Positions 33,049 to 42,539 of a stretch of DNA of 64,000 bases are shown piece by piece. A program made the translations under genes and the position numbers. Source of the DNA: JAPHSX01 sp050298555 (GTDB lineage: Bacteria > Pseudomonadota > Gammaproteobacteria > Thiohalomonadales > Thiohalomonadaceae); contig JBNKUL010000074.1 in NCBI GenBank assembly GCA_050298555.1, positions 50,334-114,333 on the forward strand, in the 5' to 3' direction. The notes beneath the pieces are model-generated. The model ran no database searches, was not told the origin of the DNA, and worked only from the letters and a program-made list of their open reading frames with translations. The first letter of the stretch is position 1; every line of letters starts with the position of its first letter.

Positions 33049-35772
33049 ATGGAAACACAATCCAGTTACGACTTCGGCAGTGGGGTATCCTCGAAGCGAA
33101 TCTACCACCTGCTGGGGATCAACCTGATCGGCTTTGCCCTGATCTTCCTGCTGGACCTAGCCGTCCAAAACCTGATCAGCGACCTCAACAAACGCCTGGA
33201 TAACGAGCAATCCCGCGTCTCGATCGGCGAACTACTCTCCAACGACATTGCCCGTCTTGAGGCCAAGACCTTCCAAATGGCCACGACCCTGGGAGTGAAA
33301 GGTCAGGCGTGGATAAACCGGGAGATCGAGACCATCTTCAGTCAGATGGATGCAAGCCTCAACATCCTGGAGCACGGTGGCGAGTTAGTGCGCGAAACAC
33401 GAGTGAATATCGAAAGCCAGGAGTCGATGGTACGCCGTTACCACTACGTGCCGGAGAAACAGCAGGGCTACGTCCTGGAGTCCATCGACCTTAAACCCAA
33501 GCTGCGCGTAATACACGACAAAATCGACACACTCACACAACTGTTAAAGCTGCGCGAGGAGCACCGTAATACAAAAGGACCGCTCTATACCGAGGTTATT
33601 GCAGAGACCATGTCGCTGCTGCAAACCTTCCCGCCGCTGTTCACGCGAATGAGCGAAAACGCCAACCGCATGTTCTACCAGAGCCAGCGCAAGCTCGATG
33701 CGATCCATGCCGATATCCAGCAACAGAAAACGTTCTACGCAGCCCTGCAGACACTGCTCTCACTTAGCATCATCGGAATCGTACTGTTCCTCGGCCTGCG
33801 CCTGCTGCGCCAGGTTGGTGACTCCAATAAACAACTGCATCAGCTGGCCCGAAACCTGAAGCAGGAGAAGTTCGCCCTGGATCAGCACGCCATCGTCAGT
33901 ATCACCGACGTCAGGGGCAACATCACCTATGCCAACGACAAGTTCTGCGAGATCAGCGGCTACTCGCAGGAGGAGCTGCTCGGTAAAAACCACCGCATCG
34001 TCAAATCCGACGAACACGGCCCGGAGGTCTACCGTGAAATGTGGCGCACCATCGCCAGCGGTAAGACCTGGCACGGCGAGGTCAAGAACAGAACAAAAGA
34101 CGGGGGCAGCTACTGGGTGGCGGCGACCATCGTCCCCTTCCTGGGGGAGGACGGCAAGCCGTTCCAGTACGTATCCATTCGTACCGACATCACAACACGT
34201 AAAAGGATGGAGGAGGAGGCGCTGGAGAGAAACCGCTTCCTCACCAGCCTCACCAACGCCATGGGCGAGGGGGTTTACGCCCTGGATGCCAATAGCCGTT
34301 GCCACTTCCTCAACCCCGAGGCGAAGCAGCTTCTCGGCTGGTCGCAGGAGGAGCTGGCGCAGAGAGGCATTCACGACACCATTCACCATCAGCTGGATGA
34401 AGAGGGTAATCGCGAAGGGCCCGACAAGTGCCGAATTCTATCCGCCGTCAAGAAGGGAGAGGTCTACCGCGCCGACAGTGAAGAGTTCATCCGCCGCGAT
34501 GGCACCGTCTTCCCCGTCTCACTGGTCTCGGTGCCACTCTTTAACGAGGAGACCTTTGCCGGCTCGGTAACGGTATTCCAGGACATCACCCAACGGCGAC
34601 AGGATGAACACGCCATGGCCGAGGCGCGGCAGGCCGCCGAAGATGCCAACCGTGCAAAATCCGACTTCCTCTCCAGCATGAGCCATGAGTTGCGCACCCC
34701 GCTCAACGCCATAATCGGCTTCTCCCAGACCCTGGGGATGGAGGCGCTGAACGACGAACAGCACGACCAGGTAAGGGAGATCGGCCACGCCGGTGAACAC
34801 CTGCTGGGACTGGTCAACGAAATCCTCGACCTCGCCCGCATCGAATCCGGGCGACTGGAACTCAGCACCAAACCGGTATCACTGGACAAGGTGGTCGACG
34901 AGTGTGTCAGCCTCACCCAGACCCTGGCAGATGGGAAAGGCATCACCATCGCCACCGCCATTGAGACCAGCGGCCTGCACGTGCAGGCCGACTACACCCG
35001 CTTCAAACAGGTGCTACTCAACCTGATGTCCAACGGCATCAAATACAACCGCGACAACGGTACGCTCACCATTCGTGTAGAGGGCGAAGGAAGCAGCGGG
35101 GTAGCGAAGGTCCTCGTTAGCGACACCGGTATGGGCCTGACAGCGGAACAGCTGGCAAAATTGTTCCAACCCTTCGAACGCCTCGGCCAGGACGCCACCT
35201 CGACCGAGGGCACCGGCATCGGCCTGGTCATCACCAAGGACCTGGTCGAATTGATGCAAGGCGAGATCGGCGTCGAGAGCGAACACGGCCAGGGCAGCAC
35301 CTTCTGGTTCACCCTCCCCCTCACCGAGGCCGAAGCAGTCGAAGCGAAGCAGGCACCACGCCCTAGCGAGGCTCAGCAGGAGGCTGCCAGCGACGAGGCC
35401 GCGGGCAGCACCACGATCCTCTACATCGACGACAACCGGGTAAACCTGAAGCTGGTGGAGAAGTTCCTGCAAAAACGCCCGGAGCTGGAACTACACACCA
35501 CCCAGGACCCGCATACCGGCCTGGAGATGGCGGCCGAACTGAAACCGGCAATGATCCTGCTCGACATCAACATGCCGGTACTCAACGGCTACCAGGTAGT
35601 GGAAAGACTACAGCAGGACCCCGCGACAAAATTGATCCCCGTGATCGGCCTCAGCGCCAACGCCATGCCCTCAGACATCGAGAGTGCCCTCGCCGCCGGC
35701 TTCTCCGACTACCTCACCAAACCGATAAACATCATGGCGCTGTTTGCCGCGATTGAGAAGTGGAAGGGGTGA
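33049..35772 (+). CDS. Hybrid sensor histidine kinase with periplasmic domain, two PAS domains and receiver
   Basis: The 907-residue membrane kinase has TM1 at about 22-42, a helical periplasmic sensor of about 190 residues, and TM2 at about 235-258. Two PAS domains follow (about 280-385 with DRGNITYAN-like core, and 400-515). HisKA has H546 in MSHELRTPLN, the HATPase has GTGIGLVITKDL, and the C-terminal receiver has D839 in LLDINMPVL. The cognate output (an HPt or regulator) is not in the window. It directly follows the binding lipoprotein on the same strand, so the pair may sense an extracytoplasmic ligand as binding-protein/kinase pairs do. SD is weak. Confidence 0.92.
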   Translation: METQSSYDFGSGVSSKRIYHLLGINLIGFALIFLLDLAVQNLISDLNKRLDNEQSRVSIGELLSNDIARLEAKTFQMATTLGVKGQAWINREIETIFSQMDASLNILEHGGELVRETRVNIESQESMVRRYHYVPEKQQGYVLESIDLKPKLRVIHDKIDTLTQLLKLREEHRNTKGPLYTEVIAETMSLLQTFPPLFTRMSENANRMFYQSQRKLDAIHADIQQQKTFYAALQTLLSLSIIGIVLFLGLRLLRQVGDSNKQLHQLARNLKQEKFALDQHAIVSITDVRGNITYANDKFCEISGYSQEELLGKNHRIVKSDEHGPEVYREMWRTIASGKTWHGEVKNRTKDGGSYWVAATIVPFLGEDGKPFQYVSIRTDITTRKRMEEEALERNRFLTSLTNAMGEGVYALDANSRCHFLNPEAKQLLGWSQEELAQRGIHDTIHHQLDEEGNREGPDKCRILSAVKKGEVYRADSEEFIRRDGTVFPVSLVSVPLFNEETFAGSVTVFQDITQRRQDEHAMAEARQAAEDANRAKSDFLSSMSHELRTPLNAIIGFSQTLGMEALNDEQHDQVREIGHAGEHLLGLVNEILDLARIESGRLELSTKPVSLDKVVDECVSLTQTLADGKGITIATAIETSGLHVQADYTRFKQVLLNLMSNGIKYNRDNGTLTIRVEGEGSSGVAKVLVSDTGMGLTAEQLAKLFQPFERLGQDATSTEGTGIGLVITKDLVELMQGEIGVESEHGQGSTFWFTLPLTEAEAVEAKQAPRPSEAQQEAASDEAAGSTTILYIDDNRVNLKLVEKFLQKRPELELHTTQDPHTGLEMAAELKPAMILLDINMPVLNGYQVVERLQQDPATKLIPVIGLSANAMPSDIESALAAGFSDYLTKPINIMALFAAIEKWKG

Positions 35773-35802
35773 GTGTGGGGTGGTGAGGGGTTAATTTAGA
35801 TC

Positions 35803-35829
35803 GGTGCGGTTCGTGTTACTCACCGCACC
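35803..35829. terminator. Candidate stem-loop between hybrid kinase and pilU
   Basis: GGTGCGGT (35803-35810) pairs with ACCGCACC (35822-35829) around an 11-base loop, between two convergent genes. There is no adjacent T-tract, so termination strength is doubtful. Confidence 0.4.
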
Positions 35830-35842
35830 CTACAAGCTGTTC

Positions 35843-35867
35843 CTGAGGAGTAGTGTTTACTCCTCAG
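35843..35867. terminator. Perfect stem-loop overlapping the pilU stop codon
   Basis: CTGAGGAGTA and TACTCCTCAG form a 10-base perfect stem with a 5-base loop, and the pilU stop codon lies across the loop-stem junction. It may act as a terminator or mRNA 3' end protector for both convergent genes. No T-run follows. Confidence 0.45.
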
Positions 35868-37029
35868 CTTCCTCCTCATCCTCCTCCGGCACCGCAATCT
35901 CCTCCAAACTGAGGTTCATCGACGGCTTCTCCTCTTCGCCCTCCCCGCCCTGCGGCGCGTCGCCCTTTTCGGAGAGCGAGACACGCAGGCGCAGGTTGTT
36001 GGGGGAATCGGCATTTTTCAGCGCCTCTTCCAGGTCGATGTGGCCCGCCTTGTAGAGTTTAAACAGGGCGCCGTCGAAGGTCTGCATACCGCTGGCCTCG
36101 GACTTTTCCATCACCTCCTTAATCATATGAACATCGCCACGCTTGATCAGCTCCTGCACGGTGGGGGAGCCGAGCAGCACCTCGATGGCGGCCTTGCGTT
36201 TGCCATCGATGGTGGGAACGAGGCGTTGCGAGACGAAGGCGCGCAGGTTGGAACTGAGGTCCTGCAGCAGTTGCGGACGGCGCTCCTCGGGGAAGAAGTT
36301 AATGATGCGATCCAGTGCCTGGTTGGCGTTGTTGGCGTGCAGGGTGGAGATGGCGAGGTGGCCGGTCTCGGCAAAGGCGAGGGCGTGCTCCATGGTTTCG
36401 CGATCGCGGATCTCACCGATTAGGATCACGTCGGGGGCCTGACGCAGGGTGTTCTTCAGCGCCTTTTCGAAGCTCAGGGTGTCGACCCCCACCTCGCGCT
36501 GGTTAACGATGCAACGCTTGTGCGGGTGGACGAATTCGATGGGGTCCTCAATGGTGATGATATGGCCGCCGTTGGGGGCGTTGCTGTTGCGGTGATCGAT
36601 AAGGGCCGCCAGCGAGGTGGACTTGCCCGAGCCGGTACCACCGACGAAGAGGATGAGACCGCGCTTGGCCATGATCACTTCAGTAAGGATGGGCGGCAGG
36701 TCGAGGTCCTTGATGTTGGGGATCTCGGTCTTGATGTTGCGCACCACCATCGAGACCTCGTTACGCTGGCGGAAGATGTTGACGCGGAAACGGCCGATGC
36801 CCTTTTCCGAGATCGCCATATTCATTTCGTGTTCACGGGCGAACTCTTCACGCTGCTCCTCGCTCATGATCGACTCGGCGATCTCGAGGATGCGGCCCGA
36901 GGGCAGCGACATCTTCTCCAGCGGCTTGAGCATGCCGTGGAACTTGGCCGCCGGCGGCGCGCCGGTGCTGAGATAGAGATCGGAGCCATCTTTCGCGGCG
37001 AGGATGCGTAGGTAGTCTTTGAATTCCAT
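35857..37029 (-). CDS. pilU: PilT/PilU-family type IV pilus retraction ATPase, PilU-like
   Basis: The 390-residue hexameric ATPase powers or assists retraction of type IV pili in twitching motility at the inner-membrane base. Motifs: Walker A GGTGSGKST, Asp box IEDPIEFVHPHK, Walker B ILIGEIRDRETM, His box ISTLHANNANQAL. N-terminal residues MEFKDYLRILAAKDGSDLYL match PilU rather than PilT, as does the long, acidic C-terminal tail (about 350-390). No pilT is beside it, though pilT-pilU are often adjacent. Start: ATG 37029 with AGAAGAGAG SD. It sits 39 bases downstream of ptsP in the rppH-ptsP-pilU run. Confidence 0.9.
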   Translation of the reverse strand: MEFKDYLRILAAKDGSDLYLSTGAPPAAKFHGMLKPLEKMSLPSGRILEIAESIMSEEQREEFAREHEMNMAISEKGIGRFRVNIFRQRNEVSMVVRNIKTEIPNIKDLDLPPILTEVIMAKRGLILFVGGTGSGKSTSLAALIDHRNSNAPNGGHIITIEDPIEFVHPHKRCIVNQREVGVDTLSFEKALKNTLRQAPDVILIGEIRDRETMEHALAFAETGHLAISTLHANNANQALDRIINFFPEERRPQLLQDLSSNLRAFVSQRLVPTIDGKRKAAIEVLLGSPTVQELIKRGDVHMIKEVMEKSEASGMQTFDGALFKLYKAGHIDLEEALKNADSPNNLRLRVSLSEKGDAPQGGEGEEEKPSMNLSLEEIAVPEEDEEEAEE

Positions 37030-37068
37030 CGTCTCTCTTCTGGTCGTTGTCCCGAATATGAATGGGGG

Positions 37069-39339
37069 TTATTTACCGGCGCGCACCAGGCCACCCAGGC
37101 CCGCCTTATCCAGTGCACGCTCCAGCTCGGTGCGTATCATCTGCGGATTGTCGGCCAGCAGCGCCTTGTTCAGCAGGGTACGGGCACGGCGGCGATTAAA
37201 GCTGCGGATAACCCACTTAATGCGTGAGAGGCTGGAGGCGGTCATGCTAAGGCTGTCGACCCCCATGCCCAGCATCAACAGGGCGGCCATCGGGTCGCCG
37301 GCCATCTCGCCGCAGACGCTTACCGGCGTCTTCTGCTTTTTCGCCGCGTCCACCACGGTCTTCACCGCAGAGAGCACCGAGGGGTGCAGTGCATCGTAAA
37401 GGGCGGCGACGCGGGAGTTATTGCGATCCACCGCCAGCAGGTACTGGGTGAGGTCGTTGCTGCCGATGGAGAGGAAGTCGGCGCGCGCCGCCAGCTGATC
37501 GATTTGGTAGATGATGGAGGGCACCTCCACCATCGCCCCGATGGGCGGCAGCGGCAAGTCATAGCCCTCCTCCTGCAACTCGGCGTGGGCACGGATGATG
37601 AGGGCGTTGGCGTCGGCGAACTCGTCCAGGGTGGCAATCATCGGCAACAGCAACTGCAGATTGCCCAGCCCCTCGTTGGCGCGCAGCATGGCGCGGATCT
37701 GGGTCAGGAAGATCTCTGGGTGGTCGAGGGTAATGCGAATACCACGCCAGCCGAGGAAGGGGTTGTCCTCCTCGATGGGGAAGTAGGGCAACGCCTTGTC
37801 GCCGCCGACGTCGAGGGTCCGCATGGTCACCGGGCGGGGATAAAAGGCCTCCAGCACCTGACGATAGAGACGGCTCTGCGACTCCTCGCCGGGAAAGCGT
37901 TCGCTGACCATGAAGGGGAACTCGGTACGATAGAGCCCCACCCCTTCGGCGCCACTGTTTAACGAGGGGGCGATATCGGTAAGCAGGCCGGTATTGGCGT
38001 AGAGCGGAATACGAAAACCGTCCTTACTCTCGGCGGGCAGTTCGCGCAGCCCCTGCAGCCCCTCGGCCAGCTCCTGCTCCTCTTTAAGCAGGCGGCGATA
38101 TTCGCCCTTCACGGTAGAGGGGGCGTTGATGAAGACACGGCCGGCGTAACCGTCGACGATCACCTCGCGCTCGCCGACGCGGGGCACCGGCAGGTCGTCC
38201 ACCCCCATGACCGCGGGGATACCCAGGGCACGCGCCAGAATCGCGGTGTGCGAAGTGGTGGAGCCGCGCACCGAGACCACGCCCAACAGGCTCTTAGGCG
38301 GGATCTCCGCCAGCATCGAGGCGGAGATCTCCTCGCCCACCAGAATAGTGTTACGCGGGTAGCGCGGCTTGCGCTTGCCCTGGGGCTTTTGTTCCAGCGC
38401 CTGCAGCAGGCGGCGACTCAGGTCCCGGATATCCTCGGCACGCTCACGCAGGTAGGGGTCTTCCATGTCGCGAAAGATGCGAATGTGCTCCTCGGCGGTC
38501 TCGCGCAGGGCGCCGGGGGCCCAGTTGCCCTCCTCAATGCGCTTCAGGGTGGGGTCGATGAGGCTGCTGCTCTCCAGCATCATCAGGTAGGCGTCGAACA
38601 GGGCACTGTCGGCGCTGGGCAGGGCCTCCCCCATATTCTCCACCATAGCGCGCACATCCAGCTTCACCTGCTTCACCGCCTGCTGGAAGCGCTTCTTCTC
38701 CGCCCGGACATCCTCCACCGCACGGTCAGGCACACTGTCGATATCGGCGTGCTGCTGCAGCACCACGGCACGGCCGATGGCAACACCCGGGGCGCCCGGC
38801 AGCCCCTTCAGCGAGAGGGTCTCCATCGCCCTGCAGCTCTGCAGGGCGTCGATGCCGCCGCTTACCTCGGCATGGGCGATGGCCCCGGCCAGCTGCGCCG
38901 CCACGGTAACGACGAAGGTAACGACATCCTCCTCGTAACGGCTCTGCTGGCTCTGCTGCAGTACCAGCACCCCAAGCACCTGGCGATGGTGGATGATCGG
39001 CACACCGAGGAAGCCGTGATAGCGCTCCTCGCCGGTCTCGGCAAAATAGCGATAGCTGGGATGCTCGGTGGCGTTAGCGAGGTTGAAGGGTTCGGCGCGC
39101 TCGGCCACCAGCCCCACCAGTCCCTGGTTATTGGCCAGGCGCACCGCGCCAATCGATTCGGGATGGAGGCCATCGGAGGCCATCAATACCAGGTCGGAGG
39201 TCTCCTGGTTGCGCAGGTAGATCGAGCAGACGTCCACCTCCAGCTCGCCCTTAACCCGCGAGACGATGATGGAGAGCGCCTGTTCCAGATTGCGGGCGTC
39301 GTTGACCGCCTGGACGATGCTGCGCAGGGTATCGAGCAT
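37069..39339 (-). CDS. ptsP: Nitrogen-type phosphotransferase enzyme I, PtsP
   Basis: The 756-residue cytosolic enzyme transfers phosphate from phosphoenolpyruvate to NPr in the nitrogen PTS. An N-terminal GAF domain (about 1-150) senses nitrogen status. The phosphohistidine region is GSTTSHTAILARALGIPAV, and the TIM-barrel PEP site includes TLDVGGDK, SIGSNDLTQY and SVCGEMAGDP near the C-terminus. The rppH-ptsP order is conserved in Gammaproteobacteria. Start: ATG 39339. The gene lies 102 bases after rppH. Confidence 0.95.
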   Translation of the reverse strand: MLDTLRSIVQAVNDARNLEQALSIIVSRVKGELEVDVCSIYLRNQETSDLVLMASDGLHPESIGAVRLANNQGLVGLVAERAEPFNLANATEHPSYRYFAETGEERYHGFLGVPIIHHRQVLGVLVLQQSQQSRYEEDVVTFVVTVAAQLAGAIAHAEVSGGIDALQSCRAMETLSLKGLPGAPGVAIGRAVVLQQHADIDSVPDRAVEDVRAEKKRFQQAVKQVKLDVRAMVENMGEALPSADSALFDAYLMMLESSSLIDPTLKRIEEGNWAPGALRETAEEHIRIFRDMEDPYLRERAEDIRDLSRRLLQALEQKPQGKRKPRYPRNTILVGEEISASMLAEIPPKSLLGVVSVRGSTTSHTAILARALGIPAVMGVDDLPVPRVGEREVIVDGYAGRVFINAPSTVKGEYRRLLKEEQELAEGLQGLRELPAESKDGFRIPLYANTGLLTDIAPSLNSGAEGVGLYRTEFPFMVSERFPGEESQSRLYRQVLEAFYPRPVTMRTLDVGGDKALPYFPIEEDNPFLGWRGIRITLDHPEIFLTQIRAMLRANEGLGNLQLLLPMIATLDEFADANALIIRAHAELQEEGYDLPLPPIGAMVEVPSIIYQIDQLAARADFLSIGSNDLTQYLLAVDRNNSRVAALYDALHPSVLSAVKTVVDAAKKQKTPVSVCGEMAGDPMAALLMLGMGVDSLSMTASSLSRIKWVIRSFNRRRARTLLNKALLADNPQMIRTELERALDKAGLGGLVRAGK

Positions 39340-39441
39340 GAAGACTCCTGTCCGTTATTGTGGTGTTGACCGCTGAAGTGGCTCAGGCGGCGTGTCCCTG
39401 CTTTGCCCTGTTGTGGCAAGCGGGCTTATCGTTGTCCGGCC

Positions 39442-39975
39442 CTACTTTCTCTTGTGCAGGGCGAAGCGCGTCGAGCGCTGTCGTTTGGGGCGTTGCTCCC
39501 GGTTCGGGAACAGTACCGGCTCCAGCTCCCTCAGCGCCCGCTCGTAGACGCGCCGCTTGAAGAAGACGATCTCCTTGAGCGGCAACCAGTAGTCGACCCA
39601 GCGCCACTCCTCGAACTCCGGCTGGTCGCTCAGGTCCAGGCGGACCGCGTTATCGTCGGAGAGCAGGCGTAGCACGAACCAGCGCTGTTTCTGGCCGATG
39701 CAGAGCGGGCGGCTGTGGTAGCGGATAAAGCGACGCGGCAGCTTGTAGCGCAGCCAGCTACGGGTGCTGCCGAGGATTTCCACGTCGTCCGGCTCCAGAC
39801 CGACCTCCTCATGCAGCTCGCGATAGAGGGCCTGCTCCGCCGTCTCGTCGCGCTTGATGCCGCCCTGAGGAAATTGCCACGAACTCTGTCCTAGGCGGCG
39901 CGCCCATAGCACGCGCCCATCCTTATTGCTCAGGATGATCCCGACGTTCGCTCGATAGCCTTGTGAATCAATCAC
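39442..39975 (-). CDS. rppH: RNA pyrophosphohydrolase RppH
   Basis: This 177-residue Nudix hydrolase trims the 5' triphosphate of mRNAs and starts RNase E-dependent decay. The Nudix box is visible from GGIKRDETAEQALYRELHEE to EEVGLEP, near residues 38-60. The start is GTG 39975 (MIDSQGYRANVG), which matches the conserved RppH N-terminus. It is divergent from the HAD phosphatase gene, an arrangement conserved in Pseudomonas and relatives. Confidence 0.94.
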   Translation of the reverse strand: MIDSQGYRANVGIILSNKDGRVLWARRLGQSSWQFPQGGIKRDETAEQALYRELHEEVGLEPDDVEILGSTRSWLRYKLPRRFIRYHSRPLCIGQKQRWFVLRLLSDDNAVRLDLSDQPEFEEWRWVDYWLPLKEIVFFKRRVYERALRELEPVLFPNREQRPKRQRSTRFALHKRK

Positions 39976-40141
39976 TTACAAAAAACCGCCCATTACTTAT
40001 TACATATGATTCTTCCACAACTGTGACGTGGCGGCAAATCCCCTCGATAACGACGCCCTTCCCCTGCCGCAGGCATGGAGTTAGACCGGCTCGGACTATA
40101 TGATGGGCCTCTTTTTCAACCACATCCGCGGGAGAACGACC

Positions 40142-40795
40142 TTGAGTTTGGCCATCTTCGACCTCGACAACACCCTGCTGGGCGGCGACAGCGACTACCT
40201 GTGGGGCCGCTTCCTGGTGGAACAGGGACACGTCGACGGCGACTACTACGAGCGCGAGAACCAGCGCTTCTACGACGAATACAAGAACGGCACCCTCGAC
40301 ATCTTCGAGTTCCTGCGCTTCAGCCTGAAGCCGCTGGCCGAGCACGACATGGCCACCCTGCAGCAGTGGCACCAGCGCTTCATGGCCGAGAAGATCGCCC
40401 CCATCATGCTGCCCAAGGCGGCCGAACTGCTGCAAAGACACCGCGACGCCGGCGACTACCTGCTGATTATCACCGCCACCAATAGCTTCGTCACCGCCCC
40501 CATCGCCGAGGCGATGGGAGTAGACCACATCATCGCCACCGACCCACAGATGGTCGGTGGGCGCTACAACGGCGAGGTGGCCGGCACACCGTGCTTCCAG
40601 CAGGGGAAGGTGACGCGCCTCGATGAGTGGCTGGCCGAGAGCGGCCACAACCTGGCCGACAGCTGGTTCTACAGCGATTCGCACAACGACCTGCCGCTGC
40701 TGGAGCGGGTGACCCACCCGGTGGCGGTGGACGCCGACGAGACCCTGGCCGCCCACGCCGAGGCCAAGGGCTGGCCCCACATCTCTCTGCGCTGA
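40142..40795 (+). CDS. HAD-superfamily IB phosphatase, SerB-like
   Basis: The 217-residue hydrolase has all four HAD motifs: DLDNT (nucleophile Asp, residues 7-11) in motif I, IITAT in motif II, a Lys (GKVTRL) for III and YSDSHNDLPLL for IV. HAD-IB enzymes include phosphoserine and histidinol-phosphate phosphatases. Which substrate applies here is not set by sequence. I chose TTG 40142 (MSLAIFDLDNTLLGG) because GGAG lies seven bases upstream and it gives the usual N-terminus; the ATG-led frame from 40100 would add a non-conserved leader. btuC begins four bases after its stop. Confidence 0.88.
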   Translation: MSLAIFDLDNTLLGGDSDYLWGRFLVEQGHVDGDYYERENQRFYDEYKNGTLDIFEFLRFSLKPLAEHDMATLQQWHQRFMAEKIAPIMLPKAAELLQRHRDAGDYLLIITATNSFVTAPIAEAMGVDHIIATDPQMVGGRYNGEVAGTPCFQQGKVTRLDEWLAESGHNLADSWFYSDSHNDLPLLERVTHPVAVDADETLAAHAEAKGWPHISLR

Positions 40796-40799
40796 CTCG

Positions 40800-41771
40800 A
40801 TGAAGCCGCTGCCGCTACTCACCCTACTGGCCCTGCTCGCCCTGCTGGCGCTGCTGCTGGCCCTGATGGTGGGCAGCATCAGCGTCTCCCCCTCGGAGCT
40901 GCTCGCCATCCTCTTCGGTGACAGCAGCGGGGTAAATAACGAAATCGTCTGGCAGCTGCGCCTGCCCCGGGCGCTGGCCGCCTTCGCCGTCGGCGGCCTG
41001 CTGGCACTAGCGGGGGTGCAGATGCAGGTACTGCTGGGCAACCCGCTGGCCGACCCCTACGTGCTGGGGATCTCCGGCGGCGCGGCGGTGGGGGCGCTAC
41101 TGGCATTGCTGGCCGGGGCGGCAACCATTGTCGTCAACGGCGCGGCACTGGCTGGAGCCCTGGGTTCGATGCTACTGGTATTCGGCCTGGCACACGGGCG
41201 CGGCGTCTGGTCGCCCACCCGCCTGCTGCTCACCGGGGTGGTGGTGGCCGCCGGGTGGGGGGCGCTGATTAGTTTTCTTTTGGCGGTGGCGCCGCAGCAC
41301 AACCTGCCGGGCATGCTGTTCTGGCTGATGGGCGACCTGGCCCACGCCGACCAGGCGGGGCCCGCCCTGCTCGTCCTCGCCCTTGGCCTAATGTTCTCGC
41401 TGCCGCAGGCACGCAATCTCAACCTGCTGGCACGCGGCGAGCTGCAGGCCGGGGTGCTGGGGGTGAGCGTGGTGCCACTAAGGCTACAGCTCTACCTGCT
41501 CGCCTCGCTGCTCACCGCGGCGGCGGTCACCATCGGCGGCAGCATCGGCTTCGTCGGCCTGGTGGTGCCCCACATGCTGCGCCTGCTGGTGGGCAGCGAC
41601 CACCGCCTGCTGCTCCCCGCCTCGGTGCTGAGTGGCGGTATCCTGCTGCTGCTGGCCGACACCCTGGCGCGTAGCGTGATCGCACCGCAACAGCTGCCGG
41701 TCGGGGTACTCACCGCCCTGGTCGGGGTACCACTGTTTCTCTACCTGCTGCAGCGGGGCTATCGGCAGTGA
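40800..41771 (+). CDS. btuC: Vitamin B12 ABC transporter permease BtuC
   Basis: The 323-residue FecCD-family permease has about ten helices. Motifs include LRLPRALAAFAVGGLLALAG (TM2 region), GNPLADPYVLGISGGAAVGA and GFVGLVVPHMLRLL before the coupling helix. B12 specificity is inferred from the neighbouring btuD, btuB, btuF and cob genes; iron-siderophore permeases share the fold. Its stop overlaps btuD's GTG by four bases. Confidence 0.85.
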   Translation: MKPLPLLTLLALLALLALLLALMVGSISVSPSELLAILFGDSSGVNNEIVWQLRLPRALAAFAVGGLLALAGVQMQVLLGNPLADPYVLGISGGAAVGALLALLAGAATIVVNGAALAGALGSMLLVFGLAHGRGVWSPTRLLLTGVVVAAGWGALISFLLAVAPQHNLPGMLFWLMGDLAHADQAGPALLVLALGLMFSLPQARNLNLLARGELQAGVLGVSVVPLRLQLYLLASLLTAAAVTIGGSIGFVGLVVPHMLRLLVGSDHRLLLPASVLSGGILLLLADTLARSVIAPQQLPVGVLTALVGVPLFLYLLQRGYRQ

Positions 41772-42532
41772 CGCGCCTGTCCGCACAGGGCCTCGATATC
41801 CATGTGGGGGAGCGCACCCTCTGCCGCGGCCTCGATCTGTCGCTGGAGCCCGGCCAGTGCTGGGCCATCCTCGGCGCCAACGGCAGCGGCAAGACCACCC
41901 TGCTCCATACCCTCGCCGGACTACTGCCCCCCGCCAACGGCGAGGTGAGACTGGGCGACAGGGAAATTGGCGCCATGTCGCGCCGCACCATCGCCCAGCT
42001 CCTGGGGCTGCTGCTACAGGAGAGCCACGATCCCTTCCCCACCACGGTGCTGGAGACGGCACTAACCGGCCGCCACCCCCACCTGGGGCGCTGGCAGCGA
42101 GAGGGTGCGGAAGAGTGGGCACTGGCCCGTGAGGCGCTGACGACGATGGATCTGGACGGGATTGAGGGACGCATGGTACAGACCCTCTCCGGCGGCGAGC
42201 GGCGCCGCCTCGCCATCGCCACCCTGCTCACCCAGGCCCCCCGCCTGCTACTGCTGGACGAGCCGCTCAACCACCTCGACCTGCACCACCAGCAGGCGCT
42301 GCTGCAACACCTTAGCCACCTCGCCAACAAGGGGCGCACGGTGGCAATGGTGCTGCACGACCCCAACCAGGCCGTGCGTTACGCCAGCCATGCCCTGCTG
42401 CTCTACGGCGACGGCAGCTGGGAGAGTGGCGAGTCGGGGACCTTGCTCACGGCACAGCGACTGGGCCGCCTCTACCGCCATCCGATGAAGTGCCTGGAAC
42501 AGGAGGGAGAGCGGCTGTTCCTGCCCGAATAG
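41768..42532 (+). CDS. btuD: Vitamin B12 ABC transporter ATPase BtuD
   Basis: This 254-residue ABC ATPase has Walker A GANGSGKTT, signature LSGGERRRL, Walker B LLLLDEPLNHLD and an H-loop in MVLHDPNQA. It energises corrinoid import with BtuC. The start is GTG 41768, overlapping the btuC stop. Convergent with the ParA gene, whose end is eight bases away. Confidence 0.87.
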   Translation: MTRLSAQGLDIHVGERTLCRGLDLSLEPGQCWAILGANGSGKTTLLHTLAGLLPPANGEVRLGDREIGAMSRRTIAQLLGLLLQESHDPFPTTVLETALTGRHPHLGRWQREGAEEWALAREALTTMDLDGIEGRMVQTLSGGERRRLAIATLLTQAPRLLLLDEPLNHLDLHHQQALLQHLSHLANKGRTVAMVLHDPNQAVRYASHALLLYGDGSWESGESGTLLTAQRLGRLYRHPMKCLEQEGERLFLPE

Positions 42533-42539
42533 GGCGGGC

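Noticed and set aside
39968..41041. Open frame (357 codons) on minus strand
   Set aside because: It lies opposite the HAD and btuC genes, is of low complexity (Ser/Arg/Gln, then Val/Gly), and would overlap rppH's promoter side.
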